13,008 bases of DNA from assembly GCA_023457535.1 (NCBI GenBank), contig JAEWLN010000024.1, positions 1 through 13,008 on the forward strand. Direction: 5' to 3'. Each line of letters starts with the position of its first letter. Within the stretch, counting starts at the first letter, position 1. Under the pieces are notes generated by a model. That model saw only the letters and a list, made by a program, of their open reading frames with translations. It was not told the origin of the DNA and ran no database searches. A program made the position numbers and the translations under genes. The DNA comes from Bacteroidota bacterium (lineage in GTDB: Bacteria > Bacteroidota > Bacteroidia > Flavobacteriales > Flavobacteriaceae). This document shows, one piece after another, positions 6,290 through 10,773 of this stretch.

Positions 6290-6817
6290 GTGAAAACAAA
6301 GCATTTTATCAGTCTCGCCATTGCCGCCATGGTTTTCGCCTTTAATTCGTGCGGCACGATTCCGGAGAAAGCTGTGGCCGTTAAACCATTCAACAAAGAC
6401 AAATACCTGGGCAAATGGTACGAAATTGCGCGTTTTGACTTTAAATTCGAACGCAACTTAAACAATACCACCGCGCAGTATTCTTTAAAGGAAAATGGCG
6501 ATATCCGCGTTGAGAACCGCGGCTACAACTACAAAAAGAAGGAATGGGAACAAGCTGTCGGGACGGCCAAATTTGTGGACGATCCAAACGAGGCAAAACT
6601 CAAGGTGTCGTTCTTTGGGCCGTTCTATTCCGGGTACAACGTCATTGCGATCGATCCGGATTACCGGTACGCGCTCGTAGCGGGCAAAAACACAGATTAT
6701 CTGTGGATATTGTCGCGCACCAAAACCGTTCCTGAGCAAATCAAGACCGATTACCTGAAACTCGCACAAAGCATCGGCTATGACATTGGCCGTTTGGTTT
6801 GGGTCGAGCACGGCTGA
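6290..6817 (+). CDS. blc: Bacterial lipocalin, outer-membrane lipoprotein (Blc-like)
   Basis: A 175-residue lipocalin, close in length to Escherichia coli Blc (about 177). Blc-type proteins bind fatty acids and lysophospholipids at the outer membrane and are linked to envelope maintenance. The signal peptide ends FAFNSCG, with the lipidated cysteine at residue 21. The first lipocalin signature, GKWYEIARFD, is at residues 41-50. Next come the Blc-style YSLKENGDIRVENRGYN (64-80) and the conserved strand YRYALVAGKNTDYLWILSR (125-143). The start is GTG at 6290; the next in-frame ATG would remove the signal peptide. It lies 15 nt after the L,D-transpeptidase stop, and I infer one transcript for the two. 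No clear terminator follows; a short CATCG/CGATG pairing (6822-6843) is too weak. Confidence 0.93.
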   Translation: MKTKHFISLAIAAMVFAFNSCGTIPEKAVAVKPFNKDKYLGKWYEIARFDFKFERNLNNTTAQYSLKENGDIRVENRGYNYKKKEWEQAVGTAKFVDDPNEAKLKVSFFGPFYSGYNVIAIDPDYRYALVAGKNTDYLWILSRTKTVPEQIKTDYLKLAQSIGYDIGRLVWVEHG

Positions 6818-6866
6818 GTGTCATCGAAAACCGGCCTCCGATGGTTCAAAAGAGCACAGGATTTTG

Positions 6867-6874
6867 TTTCTTTG
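6867..6874 (+). promoter_or_regulatory. Possible -7 promoter element before the HsdR-N-like gene
   Basis: TTTCTTTG is one mismatch from TAnnTTTG and lies four nt before the ATG at 6879. The arrangement CTTTGCACC-ATG is a frequent very short leader in this phylum. A clear -33 TTTG is absent (GGTTC at the expected place). Confidence 0.4.
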
Positions 6875-6878
6875 CACC

Positions 6879-7343
6879 ATGCAACGGCTCAACTTTGGCA
6901 ATTATCAGTTCAGGTACCGCAATTCGGGCGACAAGATTTGTGTGTTCGACGAAATCCGGCGCAAATTTATCGTGCTCACCCCGGAAGAATGGGTACGCCA
7001 GCACGTGGTACACCATTTTATGTACGACAGGAAATTTCCCAAATCGCTCATCAACGTGGAAAAGCTGATCGTGCTCAACGGACTTGTCAAGCGTTATGAT
7101 GTGGTGGTTTTCAACCCGGACGGTTCGATCCGGATCCTGGTAGAATGCAAAGCGCCACAGGTAAAGATTTCACAAACCGTTTTTGACCAGATTGCGCGCT
7201 ACAATCTTAAGATGCAATCGGACTTTTTGATGGTAACCAACGGCCTCGACCACTATTTTTGCCGCATGGATTATCCGGGCCAACGCTATGTTTTCCTCGA
7301 GTCGCTGCCCGATTATGAACCCGTTCAAACCATGGATTCGTGA
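6879..7343 (+). CDS. Stand-alone HsdR N-terminal-domain (PD-(D/E)XK nuclease-like) protein
   Basis: This 154-residue protein matches what I know of the family annotated 'type I restriction enzyme R protein N-terminal domain' (HSDR_N_2). The nuclease core is readable: Asp74 in KRYDVVVF, then Glu89 and Lys91 in ILVECKAP, the D...ExK pattern of PD-(D/E)XK enzymes. It continues with a helix, VFDQIARYN (101-109), and a strand, DFLMVTNGLDHYFC (115-128). It lacks the helicase motor of a real HsdR, and no HsdM or HsdS gene is nearby, so it is not a restriction system. Such solitary proteins are common in Bacteroidota beside housekeeping genes such as holA (recalled context). The role is unknown, perhaps DNA repair or processing. 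I start at ATG 6879; the open frame upstream overlaps the lipocalin gene. The next gene begins inside its stop (GTGA). Confidence 0.85.
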   Translation: MQRLNFGNYQFRYRNSGDKICVFDEIRRKFIVLTPEEWVRQHVVHHFMYDRKFPKSLINVEKLIVLNGLVKRYDVVVFNPDGSIRILVECKAPQVKISQTVFDQIARYNLKMQSDFLMVTNGLDHYFCRMDYPGQRYVFLESLPDYEPVQTMDS

Positions 7344-8329
7344 AAGTAGCCGTAGTGATTCTGAACTGGAATGGATCGGCGTTGTTGCGTGAGTTCCTGC
7401 CGTCGGTGGTTGCCCATTCGCCCGGAGCCGATGTTTATGTGGCCGACAATGCCTCGACGGATGATTCGGTGGCGGTGCTCGAACGCGAATTCCCGTCGGT
7501 CAAATTGATCAGGAACGACCGCAATTACGGTTTTGCAAGCGGATACAATCACGCGCTCAAACACGTTCAGGCCGAGGTGTTCGCATTGGTCAATTCAGAC
7601 GTAGAAGTCACGCCGGGCTGGCTTGAACCGATGGTGACCGAGTTGGAAAAATACCCCGATGTGGCCATCGTACAGCCCAAAATTCTCGATCACAAGAACA
7701 AATCGCACTTTGAATATGCGGGCGCTGCGGGCGGATTCATTGATAAATTCGGTTATCCGTTTTGTCGCGGACGCCTGTTTGAGACCCTGGAGCGGGACAA
7801 CGGCCAATACGATGACGCCGATATTTTTTGGGCATCGGGCGCCTGTATGTTGGTCCGGGCCGACGTATACCGCGACCTGGGCGGATTCGACACCGATTTT
7901 TTCGCGCACCAGGAAGAAATTGATTTGTGCTGGCGCGCGCACAACAGCAACCACCGCGTGCGGTATGTATCGGCGTCTACCGTGTTTCACGTTGGCGGCG
8001 CGACGCTCGAACAAGGCCATCCGCGCAAGACGTTTTTGAATTTTCGCAATTCGCTTGTGATGTTGCTTAAAAATTTGCCCTCGGGACAAGTTCTGCCTGT
8101 CATTTTTACGCGGTTGTGTCTTGACGGCGTTGCGGGCGTGCAGTTTGCCTTGCGCGGAAAATTCACGCATACCATGGCGATCGTCAATGCGCATTTCTCA
8201 TTTTACGGGCAGTGGTCAAAAACCTGGCGCAAGCGCACCGGCGCCCACAATCGAAAATATTATAAGGTAAAGAGTATTGTTTATAAATATTTTGTTAAAG
8301 GAAAACGTACTTTTACCGCATTCTTTTAA
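7340..8329 (+). CDS. GT2 family glycosyltransferase (rhamnosyltransferase-like)
   Basis: This 329-residue inverting GT2 transferase has a GT-A fold: VAVVILNWNG (3-12), YVADNASTDDS (33-43) and the metal-binding region NSDVEV (85-90). The acceptor-side block is WASGACMLVRADVYRDLGGF (164-183), followed by HQEEIDLCWR (190-199), which holds the catalytic acidic residues. This layout (GGFD...F...E.DL.WR) is typical of WbbL-like rhamnosyl- and related sugar transferases in polysaccharide synthesis. The C-terminal part (about 230-300) has an amphipathic region that may touch the membrane. It starts with GTG overlapping the stop of the HsdR-N-like gene by 4 nt, so it is translationally coupled to it, although the two have no obvious shared function. 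The sugar and acceptor are not predictable. Confidence 0.9.
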   Translation: MKVAVVILNWNGSALLREFLPSVVAHSPGADVYVADNASTDDSVAVLEREFPSVKLIRNDRNYGFASGYNHALKHVQAEVFALVNSDVEVTPGWLEPMVTELEKYPDVAIVQPKILDHKNKSHFEYAGAAGGFIDKFGYPFCRGRLFETLERDNGQYDDADIFWASGACMLVRADVYRDLGGFDTDFFAHQEEIDLCWRAHNSNHRVRYVSASTVFHVGGATLEQGHPRKTFLNFRNSLVMLLKNLPSGQVLPVIFTRLCLDGVAGVQFALRGKFTHTMAIVNAHFSFYGQWSKTWRKRTGAHNRKYYKVKSIVYKYFVKGKRTFTAFF

Positions 8330-8330
8330 C

Positions 8331-8367
8331 AATAGTTTATAGCTAACGGGCGATTTGTTAAACTATT
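8331..8367. repeat. 9-bp inverted repeat spanning the -33 region of the OmpA-lipoprotein promoter
   Basis: AATAGTTTA (8331-8339) and TAAACTATT (8359-8367) are perfect inverted repeats separated by 19 nt. The loop contains the TTTG taken as the -33 box, and the right arm lies between -33 and -7. It starts just after the glycosyltransferase stop. No T-run follows, so it looks more like an operator or RNA 3'-end hairpin than a terminator. Confidence 0.4.
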
Positions 8368-8381
8368 AAATGTTAATTTTG
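8354..8381 (+). promoter_or_regulatory. Promoter of the OmpA-family lipoprotein gene
   Basis: TAATTTTG (8374-8381) is a perfect TAnnTTTG match, 24 nt before the ATG at 8406. TTTG at 8354-8357 could be the -33 box, though the 16-nt spacing is shorter than the usual 19-21. The leader would be about 20 nt, ending in an A-rich stretch. Confidence 0.6.
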
Positions 8382-8405
8382 TAACTCAACCGAAAAAATT
8401 CAATC

Positions 8406-9245
8406 ATGAGAAAAGTAGTCTTAGCCTTATCGGTTGTTGCGATGCTTGCGACAACATCTTGCGGAACCAAAAAGAAACTCGCCGCGTGCGAAGCCAAAAA
8501 CAAGGAAATCCAGGATTTGCTCAATACGGCAACCGTTAAACTGAACACCTGTTTGTCCGAAAAAGAAACGCTCGCCAACCAGGTGGATTACCTTAAAAAG
8601 AACAACAATGACCTGATCAACAACATGGGCAATATGACCACGCTGACCACAAAAGGCGCCCAGAATATTGAAAAAGCGCTTGAATCGCTTAAAGAAAAGG
8701 ATTTGAAGATCAGCCGATTGCAGGATGCTTTAACCAAAAAAGACAGTGTGACCCTTGCGCTGGTTACCAGTCTTAAAAAAGAAGTCGGTATTTCAGATCC
8801 GGACATTCAGGTCAATGTGGAAAAAGGCGTAGTCTTTATTTCCATCGCCGACAAACTGCTGTTCAAAAGCGGCAGTTACCTCGTTAGCGACCGCGCCAAG
8901 GAAGTACTTGGAAAAGTGGCCAAAGTGGTCAACAGCAAGCCTACTTTTGAATGTATGGTGGAAGGCCACACCGACAACGTCCCGTACAAATCAAACGGCA
9001 TTTTGCTTGACAACTGGGATTTGTCGGTCAAACGCGCGACGTCTATCGTAAGGGTGCTTACCGAATTGGGCGTGCAACCTAAACAGCTCATCGCGGCAGG
9101 CCGTGGCGAATTCGTGCCGCTGGTGGACAACCTGACATCGGACAACCGCCAGACCAACCGTCGTACGCGTATTGTCGTGATGCCAAAAATCGATGAATTC
9201 TACGAAATGATTGAAAAGGAAATGAAAAACCTTTCCCAAAAATAA
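8406..9245 (+). CDS. OmpA-family peptidoglycan-binding lipoprotein with coiled-coil stalk
   Basis: This 279-residue protein begins with a lipoprotein signal ending ATTSCG (Cys19 lipidated). A long alpha-helical, probably coiled-coil region follows (about 25-115, rich in K/E/N/L). The C-terminal OmpA/MotB domain (about 137-260) has LLFKSGSYLV (151-160), the VEGHTDNVPY motif (185-194), NWDLSVKRATSIV (203-215) and the ending DNRQTNRRTRIVVMP (246-260). In the OmpA family the Asp and Arg of the middle block (here Asp205 and Arg210) bind diaminopimelate of peptidoglycan. It therefore should tether the outer membrane to the cell wall. The coiled coil in place of a beta barrel makes it Pal-like rather than true OmpA. 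It has its own promoter and terminator, so it is probably transcribed alone. Confidence 0.93.
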   Translation: MRKVVLALSVVAMLATTSCGTKKKLAACEAKNKEIQDLLNTATVKLNTCLSEKETLANQVDYLKKNNNDLINNMGNMTTLTTKGAQNIEKALESLKEKDLKISRLQDALTKKDSVTLALVTSLKKEVGISDPDIQVNVEKGVVFISIADKLLFKSGSYLVSDRAKEVLGKVAKVVNSKPTFECMVEGHTDNVPYKSNGILLDNWDLSVKRATSIVRVLTELGVQPKQLIAAGRGEFVPLVDNLTSDNRQTNRRTRIVVMPKIDEFYEMIEKEMKNLSQK

Positions 9246-9262
9246 GATCGTCTATAGTAATG

Positions 9263-9288
9263 AAAATCCCGGTAAGCGCCGGGATTTT
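9263..9288. terminator. Strong intrinsic terminator between convergent genes
   Basis: AAAATCCCGG and CCGGGATTTT form a perfect 10-bp stem around a 6-nt loop (TAAGCG). On the plus strand a run of eight T completes it, 18 nt past the OmpA-lipoprotein stop. On the minus strand the tail is TTTTCATTAC, so it may also help end the exported-protein gene coming from the right. Confidence 0.88.
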
Positions 9289-9290
9289 TT

Positions 9291-9917
9291 TTATTTTATC
9301 CTGACCAGCCGGTCGTTTTCGATTTTGTATTGGCCGCGCGGCAGGCAATTTTCAAGTTCCGATGCCGGTGCGAAATCCTGCGTTGCGGTATATACCGACG
9401 TCAGATTGCCTTTTCCGAGCCACACGATTTGTACGCTGCAGCCGGTTTGAATTACCCTGTCGGATTTGTCTGAGGCGTTCACCTGCCAGCTTTCGTCATT
9501 GGATTGCTGGAAAATGGCCATTTGCTTGTTATCGCGGATGTCGACGATGCAAAAATAGAAACGCGATTTCGAAACGCCGCCGCCCGACGTTTTGCGCCAC
9601 GTGACATACGTCATATAACGCTCGTCCTCGCTGAGTTTGACGTTCTCTGTGGTTTGTTGTTCGAACAGCGGGAAAATAACCCAATGAGCGCCCAACTTTT
9701 TGAATAGCGCGAGCTGGTCTTGCCCGTCAGCGCGTTTCCATCTGGAGATCAGGAATTCAGATCTTACGTCCGCGCTGCCAAACCGCTGCAAATAAGTTTC
9801 ATTGGTGATCGTATCGGTGGCGACCAGTTTTTCAAACGCATACGGGGTTTGCTGCGCCCACAGCGACGCACCGAAAAATAGCCCCAGCGCCCACGCCTTA
9901 TTCAATAATCGATGCAT
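9291..9917 (-). CDS. Exported protein of unknown function (208 aa)
   Basis: The protein starts MHRLLNKAWALGLFFGASLWAQ, a Sec signal peptide with probable cleavage near residue 22 and no lipobox. The mature part is soluble, with alternating polar and aromatic strands (such as HWVIFPLFEQQ, DERYMTYVTWRK and SRFYFCIVDI). It has two or three cysteines and a basic end, KIENDRLVRIK. I do not recognise a family; a periplasmic beta-rich fold is a guess. Start: ATG 9917 gives a clean signal peptide. Upstream in-frame starts would be read from within the YrdC-family gene and add non-signal sequence. The first 20 nt overlap the 3' end of the YrdC-family gene on the same strand, so the two are probably cotranscribed. 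Its stop lies right beside the strong terminator hairpin. Confidence 0.78.
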   Translation of the reverse strand: MHRLLNKAWALGLFFGASLWAQQTPYAFEKLVATDTITNETYLQRFGSADVRSEFLISRWKRADGQDQLALFKKLGAHWVIFPLFEQQTTENVKLSEDERYMTYVTWRKTSGGGVSKSRFYFCIVDIRDNKQMAIFQQSNDESWQVNASDKSDRVIQTGCSVQIVWLGKGNLTSVYTATQDFAPASELENCLPRGQYKIENDRLVRIK

Positions 9918-10521
9918 CGCCTTTGCCTTGTCTGACCAGAACCGGTTCATATCCCGATAAATCGATGATCGTAGAAGCTTCATTGCCGCCGTATCCGCCA
10001 TCGATGACCAAGTCCACAAGATTTTGCCATTTCTCGAAAATCAGTTCTGGATCGGTTGAATATTCGAGTACTTCGTCGTCATCGTGGATGGACGTGGAAA
10101 TGATCGGGTTGCCGAGTTTTTCGACCAGGCATCGCGCAATGTTGTTGTCCGGCACGCGAATCCCGACCGTGGTTTTCTTTTTGAATTCTTTCGGGAGGTT
10201 GTTATTTCCGGGAAGGATAAACGTATAAGGTCCCGGCAGCGATCGCTTAAGCAACTTGAATGTGGCCGTATCGATCTGCTTGACGTAATCGGACAGATTG
10301 CTCAAATCGTAGCACACAAACGAAAAATTGGCTTTTTCGAGCTTGATGCCTTTGATCTTGGCGATCTTCTCCAGCGCGCGCGAATTGGTAATGTCGCATC
10401 CGAGGCCGTATACCGTATCGGTCGGATAAATAATGATCCCGCCCTCGCGCAATACCTTCACCACTTTGTCGATTGCGGCCTCATTGGGTTTATCGTTGTA
10501 GATTTTGATGAATTGCGCCAT
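9898..10521 (-). CDS. YrdC/Sua5/YciO-family protein (L-threonylcarbamoyladenylate synthase family)
   Basis: A 207-residue YrdC-fold protein. Family members make threonylcarbamoyl-AMP from threonine, bicarbonate and ATP, the first step of the t6A37 modification of ANN-decoding tRNAs. Visible motifs: IIIYPTDTVYGLGCD (29-43) in the nucleotide pocket, LPGPYTFILPG (about 95-105), TVGIRVPDN (about 117-125) and NPIISTSI (about 137-144). The segment IAKIKGIKLEKANFSFVC replaces the KxR...PL block of TsaC/Sua5, with lysine where arginine is expected. Together with NFSFVC and PGPYTFIL this resembles the YciO branch, whose t6A role is less certain. It is about Escherichia coli YrdC/YciO length and lacks the Sua5 C-terminal domain. 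The start ATG is at 10521; no clear promoter is visible, and pcrA readthrough across the repeat spacer is possible. Confidence 0.9.
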   Translation of the reverse strand: MAQFIKIYNDKPNEAAIDKVVKVLREGGIIIYPTDTVYGLGCDITNSRALEKIAKIKGIKLEKANFSFVCYDLSNLSDYVKQIDTATFKLLKRSLPGPYTFILPGNNNLPKEFKKKTTVGIRVPDNNIARCLVEKLGNPIISTSIHDDDEVLEYSTDPELIFEKWQNLVDLVIDGGYGGNEASTIIDLSGYEPVLVRQGKGDASIIE

Positions 10522-10650
10522 GGAAGTTTGAGTTTAAGGTTTGAGGTGGGCGTTGATTTTATGAATGTACGTTCAATTTGGTATTAAACTTTATACGTTG
10601 ACGGATGAAGTTATCAAGTTTAGGGTTTAAAGGCTGAAGTTCAAAGTTTC
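10522..10650. other. Intergenic DNA with degenerate 7-nt periodic words
   Basis: No gene is seen. Heptad-like words flank the perfect array: GTTTGAG, TTTAAGG, TTTGAGG (10526-10546), then GTTTAGG, GTTTAAA, GGCTGAA, GTTCAAA (10618-10645). They share a loose GTTYRAN pattern with the array unit, which suggests decayed or related copies. Confidence 0.45.
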
Positions 10651-10654
10651 GTTC

Positions 10655-10766
10655 GTTCGACGTTCGACGTTCGACGTTCGACGTTCGACTTTCGACATTC
10701 GACTTTCGACGTTCGACATTCGACGTTTGACATTCGACGTTCGACTTTCGACATTCGACATTCGAC
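10655..10766. repeat. Heptanucleotide tandem repeat, 16 units of (G/A/T)TTCGAC
   Basis: Sixteen consecutive 7-nt units fill 112 bp without a length change. The consensus is DTTCGAC, and nearly all variation is at the first base: G in eight units, A in five, T in three. Only one unit has an internal change (GTTTGAC, 10725-10731). A partial GTTC precedes it and a decayed GTCAACC follows. It lies between the 3' end of the helicase gene (eight nt away) and the YrdC-family gene. Because three units make 21 nt, the minus strand reads as a seven-residue repeat (TSNVERR-like), giving a false open frame at 10559-10777. From memory, similar heptamer arrays occur in intergenic DNA of Flavobacterium and relatives. 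Confidence 0.92.
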
Positions 10767-10773
10767 GTCAACC

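Noticed and set aside
4739..6304. 521-codon open frame antisense to the L,D-transpeptidase gene
   Set aside because: The plus-strand frame carries clear lipoprotein and YkuD motifs. The antisense product shows no family motif, and its length follows from codon bias of the real gene.
6822..6843. CATCG/CGATG pairing after the lipocalin gene as terminator
   Set aside because: Only a 5-bp stem with a 12-nt loop and no T-run on either strand.
6780..6878. Longer start for the HsdR-N-like gene
   Set aside because: It would overlap the lipocalin 3' end and cross the probable promoter; the ATG at 6879 gives the family-like beginning.
6879..7343. Type I restriction-modification locus
   Set aside because: Only the N-terminal nuclease-like domain is present, with no motor domain, methylase or specificity subunit in the window.
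10655..10766. CRISPR-like array
   Set aside because: Units are 7 nt, directly adjacent, with no spacers; no cas genes are present.
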